DNA of 64,000 nt. Origin: CAVPJC01 sp963705155 (GTDB lineage: Bacteria > Chloroflexota > Anaerolineae > Anaerolineales > UBA4823). The notes under the pieces were generated by a model. That model was not told the origin of the DNA and did no database searches. It saw only the letters and a program-made list of their open reading frames with translations. Of the stretch, positions 55,379-64,000 are shown piece by piece; positions within the stretch are counted from its first letter, which is position 1; the number at the start of each line of letters is the position of its first letter. A program made the position numbers and the translations under genes. The stretch is taken from assembly GCA_963705155.1 (NCBI GenBank), contig CAVPJC010000001.1, positions 186,001 through 250,000 of the forward strand. Reading direction: 5' to 3'.

Positions 55379-56167
55379 CTACTCTGGCATAAGCACCTCA
55401 GTGACCCCTTCCCCGTGTTGGAACATCTGCCGGCGGTTTAACCAGACGACAACGATCGCAGCAATAATGAAGATGAGAATGTCCCAGGGCTGGGCGTCGG
55501 GAAAAGCGGGGTTCATCATCTGGAAGTGAAACAAGGCAGAGATCAGCAGGCTGCCTCGGGCGGCGTTGAACAAGGGCGTCAGAATAATGGAAATGGCAAC
55601 CACACCGATAAAATAAGGCCCGAAATCCCAGGCGCTCTGCGGCGTCCCACCGATCAAGAAAGAAGGAATGTGCCAGGCGCCCCAAATGCCGCCCAGGATC
55701 GAACCAGCCCAGAACGGAGAGAACCTGCGCTGTAACAAAGGCAGAGCAAGACCCCGCCAACCGAATTCCTCGATGGGGCCGAGAAACAAGGCGACCGCCA
55801 TCGCAGGAAATACCTGGTACCAGGGTGAGAAGGGAAACGGATCGCTGATCGATCCCTTCACTGCCGCTCCGGCGTAAACACACAGCGGAATGCCCAGGAT
55901 TATAAACAGCCACCACAAGCGCGGGGCGCGCCATAAAGTCAGGCGCTGGAAGAAGCTGCCCAGGCCCTTGAGGCCATAATGACGCCAGACCAGGAATACG
56001 CCGGCAAAGCCGGGTGAATACACCGCCAGGATAAACAGCGGGTTGGTCGAATTGACCTCACCAAAAATGGCGACGATCTGGTCGTAGAACAAGAAGAGCA
56101 GCGCTCCGAGTCCCCAGGTCAGGCCAAAACACAGCGCCAGGTAGGGGATTAGTGTTTTTGTTTTCAA
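55379..56167 (-). CDS. CPBP-family intramembrane metalloprotease
   Basis: 262 aa with eight hydrophobic segments. The CAAX/CPBP motifs are GPIEEFGWRGLALP (Glu-Glu-x3-Arg) and WGAWHIPSF with the conserved His. These proteases cut peptides or prenylated substrates in the membrane; many help with bacteriocin processing or immunity. The gene converges on the amidase gene, 32 bp away. Confidence 0.88.
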   Translation of the reverse strand: MKTKTLIPYLALCFGLTWGLGALLFLFYDQIVAIFGEVNSTNPLFILAVYSPGFAGVFLVWRHYGLKGLGSFFQRLTLWRAPRLWWLFIILGIPLCVYAGAAVKGSISDPFPFSPWYQVFPAMAVALFLGPIEEFGWRGLALPLLQRRFSPFWAGSILGGIWGAWHIPSFLIGGTPQSAWDFGPYFIGVVAISIILTPLFNAARGSLLISALFHFQMMNPAFPDAQPWDILIFIIAAIVVVWLNRRQMFQHGEGVTEVLMPE

Positions 56168-56221
56168 TTTGATTGCTCCTGATAGATCAGCATGGATGTA
56201 TTTCGCCTAACAGTGTAAATG

Positions 56222-56254
56222 AAAATCCCCCCGCTCACATCGGCGAACGGGGGG
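56222..56254 (-). terminator. Terminator of the comM operon
   Basis: On the minus strand a 7-bp CCCCCCG-type stem (56227-56233 with 56248-56254) is followed by an ATTTTC tract. It lies downstream of the comM gene group. Confidence 0.6.
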
Positions 56255-56402
56255 GTTGAGACTGGTCAAACGATCAGACCTGAACCTGGTTAGTTGGTCA
56301 GGTGATCACGTCTCTGTGTGTACCTGCGCGCGTGAGCCATCAGCCAACGATATTTTTGCCCGGTTGGATAGTGGGTCTTATTTTTTTCTGAACCATCCAA
56401 TC

Positions 56403-56560
56403 GACAGGATGCGGTGGTAAGCCCGCGCCGAGAGCTGCAACTGGCTCACCTGGGTGGGGCTGGTTTCCACCGCCCCGCCAATCCGGTGTGGCTGGTGGTG
56501 TGGCGCGGCGAGCGGAACGGCCGGCTGCGCGGCGTTGCCGGGTGCCTGGAGGCCGGTTAA
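56403..56560 (-). pseudogene. Rearranged remnant of comM
   Basis: 56406-56448 matches 57364-57406 of comM (one or two differences), and 56447-56530 resembles 57935-58017 at about 85%. The two comM parts are 528 bp apart in the intact gene and here are joined directly, with a shared CTCA at the joint. It is a deleted and partly diverged duplicate of comM, not a gene. A short ORF across it would read SQLQLSARAYHRIL, taken from comM. Confidence 0.8.
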
Positions 56561-56571
56561 AAGTACACCAT

Positions 56572-56921
56572 TCACTCCAAAATTCCAGAATATCGCAGCA
56601 CCTGATCTGACCATTTCTTGGCCTGCACGGAGAGCAGCGTCCGCTGTGCCAGGCTGTTTTGGGCTTCAGGCCAGGCACTTCGCCACAAGGCAATCATCCT
56701 TTGGATATCCACTAGTTCAGCGGCGACTTCAGGCTCAGCTTCGGCAGCCGTCCACTCGATGAAATACTGGCTCTCTTCCAGCATCTGGGCAACAAACTCG
56801 CTCCCGGCGGCATGCCGGGCTGACGAGGATACCCGCGCCAGGTCAGCCGCCAGACCCGCCAGGCGCACCGGCAGCGCATCGCGCAAATATCTTTCTCGTT
56901 TTCGCTCGCGGTTTTAATCAT
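56572..56921 (-). CDS. Small hypothetical protein after the DUF5674 gene (one frame change)
   Basis: ATG 56921 overlaps the stop of the previous gene. A T seems missing in the T run near 56890, which joins MIKTASENEKDIL to RDALPVRLAGL. Corrected length about 116 aa, mainly helical (ESQYFIEWTAAEAEPEVAAEL, then ALWRSAWPEAQNSLAQRT). No family recognised. Linked to comM by position only. Confidence 0.6.
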
Positions 56922-57257
56922 TGCACGTTCCCCAGTATTTGACGTGTAATAAGATCCACCTTGCGCCGGATATTCTCATCCTGGATGACCATGCCTCGAT
57001 TTCCCTGCACGGGCCGGATATTGATCAGGGCTTCAAATTCAAGACGCTGCTCGGCCGGATACAAGTTTGCGCCTCAGATATCGTCTTGTTCGCTCCCATC
57101 CTCCAATAACATTTGTTCGCAATCTGCGTGCATTTCGCTGCCACCAGCCAGAACATTAGGTCGAATATCTATGGAGATCTTGATCAATACGGCGATATTC
57201 TTCCAGCATGGCTCGGACCTGAGCAGGCTTTGCTTTGACTTTCAACAGGTAAATCAT
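56918..57257 (-). pseudogene. DUF5674 protein with a frame change and an in-frame TGA
   Basis: ATG 57257 lies 4 bp after the comM stop. The first ~33 residues (MIYLLKVKAKPAQVRAMLEE...) run to a stop; moving the frame by one base near 57148 continues with VLAGGSEMHADCEQMLLEDG. A TGA then stands where the family has Trp (DDI-stop-GANLYP), followed in the same frame by NIRPVQGNRGMVI to the true stop at 56918. A corrected protein would be about 112 aa. Two defects in one short gene suggest decay, or two sequence errors. Confidence 0.75.
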
Positions 57258-57260
57258 GCT

Positions 57261-58808
57261 TTACTCCATCATCACTCTCGGCCGGTACTGCAGCGCCTCC
57301 GCCAGGTGCTGGGGCTGGATGCGTTCAACTCCCGCCAGATCTGCAATCGTGCGCGCCAGCTTGAGGATGCGGTGGTAAGCCCGCGCCGAGAGCTGCAGCT
57401 GGCTCATGGCGGTCTTCATCAGCGCCAGGCTGGTCTCGTCCAGCGTGCAGTGCTGGCGCACCTCCGCCGGGCGCATATCGGCGTTGCAAGCCAGACCGGT
57501 TTGTAATGGCGCGTGGCTCTGCGCCTTCAACGCGAACCTCCCCCTTTGGATTTCACGCGCCGCCTCCACCCGCCGGCGAATTGCATCCGATGCTTCCCCC
57601 ATGCGCCGGTCGCTGAGTTTATCGTACTCCACCCGCGGCACTTCGACGTGAATATCGATGCGGTCGAGCAGCGGGCCTGAGATGCGCTTCTGGTACTTGG
57701 TCACCGTACCCGGCGAACAGGTGCACGCTTTCACCGGGTCGCCGTAATACCCGCACGGGCAGGGGTTCATCGCCCCGATCAATTGAAAATTGGCGGGGAA
57801 GGTCAGCGAGCCCTGGGCCCGGCTGATGGTGACGACTTTATCTTCCATCGGCTGGCGCATCACCTCCAGGACGCGCATCCCAAATTCGGGCAGCTCGTCC
57901 AGGAAGAGCACGCCGCGGTGCGCCAGCGAAATCTCACCCGGGTGGGGCTGGTTGCCGCCGCCCACCAACCCGGCATGGCTGATGGTGTGGTGCGGCGAGC
58001 GGAACGGCCGGCTGCGGATCAGCGGCGTTTCCGGCGGCAGCAGGTCGGCCACCGAGTAAATGCGCGTCACGTCCAGCGCCTCGTCGATGCTCATCCCCGG
58101 CAGGATGCCCGGCATGGCGCGCGCCAGCAGGGTCTTCCCGGCGCCCGGGGGGCCGATCATCAGCACGTTGTGACCACCGCTGGCGGCCACTTCAAGGGCG
58201 CGCTTGACATGCTCCTGGCCTTTGATCTCACTGAAATCGGTGAGCGGGGGCAGGCTCAACTGATCGGGGGTGATGGCTGGCTGCCGGGGCAGAACCTGCC
58301 GCCCGGTCAGGTGGGCGTACAACCCCGCCAGCGAAGAGACGGCGATGACTTCCAGATCGGGGATCAGGGCGGCCTCGGCGGCGTCGGCTTCGGGCACAAA
58401 GATGCGCCGGTAACCTTGCTGGCGGGCGGTGGCAGCCATGGGCAGCACGCCACGGGCGTGGCGCACCACACCGTCCAGGGAAAGCTCGCCCACCACCAGC
58501 GAGCCGTCCACCGCATCCTGCGGCACACGCCCGCTCATCACCAGCACCCCCACCGCAATCGGCAGGTCGTAAGCCGGCCCTTCCTTGCGCACCGAGGCAG
58601 GCGCCAGGTTGACCACAATCCGCTTGCGGGGAAATTCGATCCCGGCGTTCTTCAAGGCGGCCTGCACACGCTCGCGGCTCTCCTGAACCGCAGCGTCCGG
58701 CAGGCCGACGATCGTCATCCCCGGCAGGCCCTGCCCGGTATCGATCTCGACCTCAATGACAACCCCCTCCAATCCGATGACGGCGCACGAATACACACGG
58801 GCAATCAT
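57261..58808 (-). CDS. comM: ComM/YifB-family AAA+ ATPase (Mg chelatase-like)
   Basis: 515 aa, full length and intact. N-terminal Lon-like ring, then Walker A (MIGPPGAGKTLLARAM) and the Walker B GVLFLDELPEF. The helicase-type C-terminal part ends with QLQLSARAYHRILKLARTIADLAG. ComM promotes branch migration in natural transformation. It is the first gene of a group with DUF5674 and a small hypothetical gene, all on the same strand. Confidence 0.95.
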   Translation of the reverse strand: MIARVYSCAVIGLEGVVIEVEIDTGQGLPGMTIVGLPDAAVQESRERVQAALKNAGIEFPRKRIVVNLAPASVRKEGPAYDLPIAVGVLVMSGRVPQDAVDGSLVVGELSLDGVVRHARGVLPMAATARQQGYRRIFVPEADAAEAALIPDLEVIAVSSLAGLYAHLTGRQVLPRQPAITPDQLSLPPLTDFSEIKGQEHVKRALEVAASGGHNVLMIGPPGAGKTLLARAMPGILPGMSIDEALDVTRIYSVADLLPPETPLIRSRPFRSPHHTISHAGLVGGGNQPHPGEISLAHRGVLFLDELPEFGMRVLEVMRQPMEDKVVTISRAQGSLTFPANFQLIGAMNPCPCGYYGDPVKACTCSPGTVTKYQKRISGPLLDRIDIHVEVPRVEYDKLSDRRMGEASDAIRRRVEAAREIQRGRFALKAQSHAPLQTGLACNADMRPAEVRQHCTLDETSLALMKTAMSQLQLSARAYHRILKLARTIADLAGVERIQPQHLAEALQYRPRVMME

Positions 58809-58879
58809 AGGATAAGTTTAGAGGGGGTTGTACCAAATGTCAATGAGATTGGGTGGATTATCATGTTTCCGGCAGGTCA

Positions 58880-61800
58880 TTACCGCGAAAAATCACCGCT
58901 TATTTGCTCAACCGCGGGAAGGTACAGCGCCCTCCCCACCCGAAAGCCGCCCGGCAGCACCGCGGCCTGCCCGCCAGAATTGACCACCCAGAGATCATAC
59001 ACCCCGGGCAGGATCGTTGCCGGGAGGCTTGCCAGCAGGGTATGCTCATCCAGCCAGGTGACCTGATCCAACTGGACATTGCCCAGTCGAACTACCGGGT
59101 CGAGGAAGTTCTCGCCGGTGATCGTGAAGGTCTCATTGCTTCCAGGATCCATTTGGGCGGGAGAAACGGCGTTGATCACCGGTGTAAGCCACGCACCCAG
59201 GGCAACCTCATCCACCACGAACTCCAAAGCGCGGTTCTCCAGATTCTTGCTGCATTTCCAGGGTCAGGGTGACCGTCTCCCCGGCCCATTCGGACAAATC
59301 CATCCAAACATGATTCCATGGAAGTGCCTGAGTGGATGAGACCAGCGTGGTCACATCGCCGCTCGCCGGCTGTAACCGGATGTTAAAGTTCGAATCCTGC
59401 CACTCATCAAAACCCGCAAAACGGTACAGCAAAGATAATGTCGGCGCATGCATGCCAGCCGGCACCTGCAGCACCTGGCGCGCTGCCGAAGATCGCCTTT
59501 CCGCCGCAATTTGCGTATGCACGACATTAAGCTGGCTGTTGATATCGCTCCAGGCCATGGCCACCCGCCCGTCCGGGGTGACGGCAAGACCGGCGTGATG
59601 GATCTGGGCGCAGGGTTTCCAACCACATCGTGAATATCAAACCCGCTGGATCCCGCAGGCTTGTACAAATACACGAGGCTGGTGTCCGAGTGTACTACCG
59701 ATATGTGCACCCCACCGCTTAAATCAACATCCATCTGCAATGCATTTGAGGATGGTACTGGCAGGTACGACGCCCTCGTCCATTCTCCAGAAGGCTGACG
59801 GGAGTAGTAAGATGGTCCACGGCTCGATTTGTTACCCAATGCGTGCAAAACGCCTGCAGGATCCATAGCCAGGGCCACCGCAGAACCAAACCCTATACCT
59901 TCTGGGTCTGTCAGTGTGCCATCAGGACGAACTTGCCGATATCGCAAGTTCCCGTCTTTATACAGCAAATGCACGATTCCATCCGTTCCAACCGTTAGCG
60001 CTGGCAGTTGAGTCCAGATATTCCAAATATAAATCGGGGTCTGCCACATCCCAGCAGGGGATCGGTGCAAATAAAATATACCCGCGCCGTGATCACAGGA
60101 GTTATAACAGTAGTAAGTCAGGTGAACACCTCCCGCCGAATCGGCGGTCATCTGGGTCTGCCAGGCATCACCCAATTCGTAGGGCTGAGACCAGGCGCCC
60201 CCGGCCGGTTTTTGTACATAATAGGCCTGGGTATCTCCCTGGACGATCACATGCAGGGTGCCCAGGGCGTCCACTTTGACCAGCGGCTCGTAGCTGTCGA
60301 CATCCCCGAAGGTGCCAAACTCACCGGGGATGACCTCATAGCTCCAAACTCCGGCCGGGGAGCGGGCGGCATGCTCGGTGCGGTTCCAAACAACATGCAG
60401 TGTGCCATCGGGAGCGTAATCCATGTTTGGGCTGGCATAATAATGCGCCGTATAAGGCTGTTCGGCAGGGCTCAGACAGGCCGGACCGCACAACTCGCCC
60501 AGACGTATGGCGGCTTCGCCGCTGCGACCGGAGGTGGTTGTGACCGGCAGCGTACCGGTGATGCTCCATCCCGCCAGCGGATCCTGGGTATTTTCAAACC
60601 CGCCGTTGGTAACAATATTAACCTGCGGGGGAAGAACAATATCCAGTATCTCGTCTTCGTTCACTCCCTGTCTCAAAGTTGGAAGCTCACCATATCCGAC
60701 ATGGCTGGCGGTCAGACGATGATCACCCTCTGCGATCAGGTAGGCCAGATAACTTCCATCCAGCCCGCTTTGCAGGCTGTTGGCTGCGTCAGGGGTGATA
60801 CCAAGCGGCGCCAGCGGCACCGGATGGCCGCGGCTGTCCATCACCTGCCCGCTCATCTGCCACCGGTACAGCGTTGTGTGTGCGTCGCCATCGCCAGGAG
60901 GCCAGGTTTCCACATTGCCCGCCCTATCGCTGGCCGAGCTGCGGAAAAATATTTCCTGTCCAGGGTTTCCAGAATAGGGAATCGGAAACATGTCCGGGAG
61001 AGTTGACCACCAATGCGTCCAGGTTCCGGTCTGTCCCTCGCGCGTCTCCGTGGCGACAAGGTGCACCCCAGACACACCCACATCTACGCTCGACCAGCTC
61101 ACAGGAAAGCCGCTGGCCCGGGAATACTCCGGCAGCGGATGCACCGCTGAGATGGGGGGGTCGTCATCCAACAGCTGCACATGTGGGTAGAAGGGGTCAA
61201 CAAAACCCGCAAAGGATTGGAAGCTGCTGCCGTCTGAGATGTAGATCCGAAACATTTCGGAACCGGTGATATCGAACTGCGCGTTGTATTTGATCTGGGT
61301 CACCAGCATGGAGCCATCGGACACCCATGAACCCATCCACATATCCCTCAAAAATGTACCCAGCTTGACCGGGCGCAGTCCTGTGCCGTCCGCGTTGATG
61401 AACCCAATATCAAACCAGAGGTCGCCATTCGAATCATAGGTGAACCCCAGCATGCCCACACCCGGCCGCCAGGCCAGGTGATCCAGATAAGCCAGGGGAG
61501 GCGACAACACCTGAACATCGCTGCCATCGGCATCGGCTAACAATATAACCCTGCTAGATTGGCTGACCGCCCTGATCCAGGCGATCTTCTGTCCATCGGG
61601 CGACCAGGCGGCGGCAAAATCGCGGCGCTGTCATAGGTCAGCCGGGCTTGTCCCGTGCCATCGGCGTTCATCACGTAGATCTCGCTGTTGCCATCACGAT
61701 CGGAGGTAAAAGCAATCCGGTTGCCGTCCGGTGACCAGATCGGAGAGGTATCGTCTTTATCCACTCCAGTGGTTGTCAGGCGAGATAACCCGCTGCCATC

Positions 61801-62213
61801 CCAATTCACTGAGTAAATCTCGTAGTTCCGATCGCGATTGCTGGCGAAGGCAACTTTTCCTCCGTCCGGGCTCAGGCGCGGGGTAATATCATAGCTGGAG
61901 TGGTTGGTCAGGTTCTGCGATGGCTGGTTATCACTCATCATCGGAGCGCGCATGATCTCCCAGTTATATACACCGTCGGTTAAACCCACTGTCTGATAAA
62001 CCAGGCGTGTGTACGATGCCAAATCATAACTTTCCAGCGGTGCGTGGTACGAGGGCTGAATTTCGCCGGCACCCGCCGCCGCCGGCAGGTCACCCACCAC
62101 GGGTGGATAGGTGCGGGGTACCCTTGGGGTTCGGTTGGAATTTGGAAAATCGCCGCAGGGAAAAGCAGGGAAAGAAAGACCAGTAATACCGGTAGACCAC
62201 GTAAGCTAAACAT
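58880..62213 (-). CDS. Large secreted protein with TolB-like propeller, carbohydrate-type beta domain and a TIG domain (several frame changes)
   Basis: ATG 62213 starts a signal peptide (MFSLRGLPVLLVFLSLLFPA). At least four frame changes (about 62100, 61590, 59600 and 59240) split the gene. Joined, it gives about 1,110 aa: PD40 blades (RLSPDGGKVAFASN, PIWSPDGNRIAFTS), a second long beta region with further repeats (DGTLHVVWNR, DALGTLHVIVQG), a jelly-roll-like stretch (LQPASGDVTTLVSS) and an IPT/TIG domain (ETFTITGENFLDPVVRLG). It is probably a secreted or surface protein that binds polymers. The start has GGAG upstream. Confidence 0.7.
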
Positions 62214-62433
62214 GGCAGGCTCCTGGCGGGATGTTGGAAAAGGGTATGCATTTCCCACCCATCTCTACTATACATCCCGGCCCATTGCCTGTCACGTGAA
62301 AGAAGTCACAATTTAATGATTTAGATCATCACAGTTTCCACCTTACAAAACACTCGAACCCTACATCTGTTGACCGCCCGGCCGCTCCACCGGTGAAGAC
62401 CAAATACAGCCGTCGCCGCCCGGCTGGCGCTAA

Positions 62434-63126
62434 TCAGGCTACCTGCACGCCCTCCAGAACACCCAGCATCTCCACAATCATAAGGGCTGCCTGGTCCACG
62501 TTCAGCTTTCCCGTGTTCAGCACCGCATGGTACAGCGCCGGGTCGGCCCAGTCAACCCCGTAGAAATGCCTCAGATAATCTGCCGAAGCCCCATCGTGCA
62601 TCTCAATAATATCCTGAGCCGCACGGCGCGTCTCAAGGTTGTCGAGAGGCACGGCTTTATCACCCTTGAGCTGGAGCTTGAGACGCTGGATGCGCTCTTC
62701 CTTTGGCGCTTCAATCCGCACATGCAGCACACCCGCGTTGTTTTTGAGCACCATCTGGCCCCCACGGCCGACGATCACCATATTGCCAGCCTCGTAGGCT
62801 TTTACAATCGCTACTTGCACAAGCGCAATGACATTCTCTTCGCTCAGGTTCATCTGGTCGGCCACGCGCATACCCTGGCTGTCTTCCACCCAGACTCTGG
62901 CCACCGCGATGGGGCGGGAAGCTCCAAGCAAACGGTCGTAGAAAGTCTTCACCTTGTAATGGTCTTCCGAGTAGTCCAGGATCTCCTGTTCAGATATGCC
63001 GGCTTCTGTCGCCGCTTCGGCAATCAGATGCTTGTCGAACAGGCGGTAACCCAAAAGCGTGCAAACCCGCTCCGCGATCGCATCACCGCCGCTTCCGTAC
63101 TGGCGAGAAATCGTGATCACACTCAT
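62434..63126 (-). CDS. Cytidylate-kinase-like protein
   Basis: 230 aa with a P-loop at the N-terminus, ISRQYGSGGDAIAERVC, and the family's LFDKHLIAEAATEAG. The NMP-binding and lid regions are shorter than in true cytidylate kinases. It belongs to the CK-like family of unclear substrate and is soluble. Confidence 0.85.
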   Translation of the reverse strand: MSVITISRQYGSGGDAIAERVCTLLGYRLFDKHLIAEAATEAGISEQEILDYSEDHYKVKTFYDRLLGASRPIAVARVWVEDSQGMRVADQMNLSEENVIALVQVAIVKAYEAGNMVIVGRGGQMVLKNNAGVLHVRIEAPKEERIQRLKLQLKGDKAVPLDNLETRRAAQDIIEMHDGASADYLRHFYGVDWADPALYHAVLNTGKLNVDQAALMIVEMLGVLEGVQVA

Positions 63127-63395
63127 ACCCCACCTCCATACCTCACATACAGACTAAAATGCAAAACCCACCATAAACCATGGCGGGCTTTGATGTTCTA
63201 TCCAATACGGCCTGAATTTACCGCTTGCGAAGTATAAGCCGTTGACATGAGGGGTTGTTAAACATACTATAGCATAAAAACCAGGTGGATTCAAGAACTT
63301 GACTTTGGAGAGTTCCTGGGTCATAATCTCACACGCCGGTCACATCCTGCCATGCTTGCCTGGATGCTGTCCAAAAATACCTGGAGGTCATTTGC

Positions 63396-64000
63396 ATGCC
63401 AAACCAAAACGATCTGCTTGCCGCCATCCAATCTCTCGAGTGGTATCACAGCATCGATCTGGGCAATGGCGTGATCACCCCCGGTCATTACGACCACCGG
63501 CCTTTCCTGAAGTATTACCGGCTGCCCGAGCAGCTGGATGGCAAGAGCGTCATCGATATCGGCGCCGCCAGCGGCTTTTTTTCCTTCGAGTTCGAACGGC
63601 GCGGCGCAGCCGTCACCGCCACCGACCTTCCGGAGTGGTTCGACCACGATTTTAGTCCCGTTTACCAGCCTGATAAGACCGCCGATACCGGCGCGGCGTA
63701 TTTGCACCAGCCATTTGAGGTTGCCCGCCAGGCGCTGGACTCCAAAGTGAGGCGCAAGCTGGTCAATATTTACGATATCTCCCCAGAAACCGTGGGGACT
63801 TTTGACCTGGCTTTCTGCGGCAGTGTTCTGCTGCACCTCACCGACCCGGTCAGGGCGCTGTGGAACATCGCCAGCGTCACCCGTGAGGTAGCCATCATTG
63901 CCACCGTCATCGAGCCGGATGAGGCGCCCCACCCGGCGGCTACGTTCCTCGGCTACCAGCATGGCGATGTCTGGTGGATCCCGACCCGCGCCTGCCTGGA
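63396..64000 (+). CDS. SAM-dependent methyltransferase, 5' part (window ends inside)
   Basis: ATG 63396 has GGAGG about 9 nt upstream, and the frame is open to the last base (201 codons here). It starts MPNQNDLLAAIQSLEWYH, and has the SAM motif VIDIGAASGFFSFEFERRG and the post-motif TDLPEWFDHDF. It resembles the DUF1698/CmoB-type methyltransferases (which act on tRNA wobble uridine in gamma-proteobacteria) but many small-molecule enzymes share this form. The gene is transcribed away from the kinase-like gene. Confidence 0.8.
   Translation, partial: MPNQNDLLAAIQSLEWYHSIDLGNGVITPGHYDHRPFLKYYRLPEQLDGKSVIDIGAASGFFSFEFERRGAAVTATDLPEWFDHDFSPVYQPDKTADTGAAYLHQPFEVARQALDSKVRRKLVNIYDISPETVGTFDLAFCGSVLLHLTDPVRALWNIASVTREVAIIATVIEPDEAPHPAATFLGYQHGDVWWIPTRACL

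Noticed and set aside
57070..57080. Reassignment of TGA to Trp
   Set aside because: TGA is used as the normal stop by several intact genes here (for example at 3334, 4305 and 12.8-15 kb), so one in-frame TGA does not support recoding.
63155..63190. Hairpin upstream of the cytidylate-kinase-like gene taken as a terminator
   Set aside because: The stem has mismatches and no run of Ts on the strand that would need it, and there is no gene ending there.

Overview
The window looks like a chromosomal segment of a Chloroflexota bacterium, most likely of the Anaerolineae type. This is inferred from several features together: a high-GC genome, MalT-like LuxR regulators with tetratricopeptide cores, many secreted lipoproteins with Thr/Pro-rich linkers, an F420-type reductase, a protoglobin, a DUF5674 protein and TolB-type propellers. 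No rRNA, tRNA or CRISPR array was seen.

Layout. 0-6.6 kb: the end of a DUF711 protein, then an apparent operon of a large lipoprotein alpha/beta hydrolase and an ABC-2 exporter pair, then an aldo/keto reductase. 6.6-9.5 kb: uvrA. 9.7-15.4 kb: a small Cys-containing protein, a MalT-like regulator, a DrrAB-like ABC pair and a second, broken MalT-like gene. 15.4-20.9 kb: a C39 peptidase-TPR protein, a padR-MFS efflux unit with a 46-bp perfect palindrome upstream, a patatin lipase and a MalY-type C-S lyase. 21.0-23.1 kb: a complete IS66-type insertion sequence with terminal inverted repeats, an 8-bp target duplication and a passenger gene; it sits 15 bp upstream of a ferritin-like/VIT1 metal transporter. 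24-28.3 kb: a 3-phosphoglycerate dehydrogenase-like enzyme, an M32 carboxypeptidase, a lone receiver protein and a lipoprotein. 28.5-34.4 kb: a KamA-like radical SAM enzyme, then a cluster that looks like the mycobacterial CysM/Mec/CysO/MoeZ route to cysteine from a protein thiocarboxylate, followed by a PIG-L deacetylase. 34.4-44.2 kb: two paralogous secreted SGNH-like hydrolases, an F420-type reductase, a class III aminotransferase with a TIM-barrel partner, a BtrH/DUF4872 protein, MsrA, a DmpA peptidase and an unusual protoglobin fused to two Rieske domains. 45-48.4 kb: an ECF sigma factor, a ZAS anti-sigma with a TolB propeller, and a second ECF-like factor. 48.4-55.3 kb: small membrane proteins, a degenerate M23 lipoprotein, a flavodoxin, a Gln-rich helical protein, a CAP-LysM protein and an amidase. 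55.4-64 kb: a CPBP protease, a comM operon with a rearranged comM remnant at its end, a very large secreted TolB/TIG protein, a cytidylate-kinase-like protein and the start of a methyltransferase.

A window-wide property matters for every reader. About twenty otherwise well-conserved genes are broken by single-base frame changes, mostly one extra base. They fall in housekeeping genes such as uvrA, and cysM alone appears to carry four. The most likely explanation is uncorrected indel errors in the assembly rather than mass pseudogenisation. I therefore give the full span of each gene and state where the frame changes. A few loci (the truncated MalT gene, the comM mosaic and the DUF5674 gene with an internal TGA) may be real decay.
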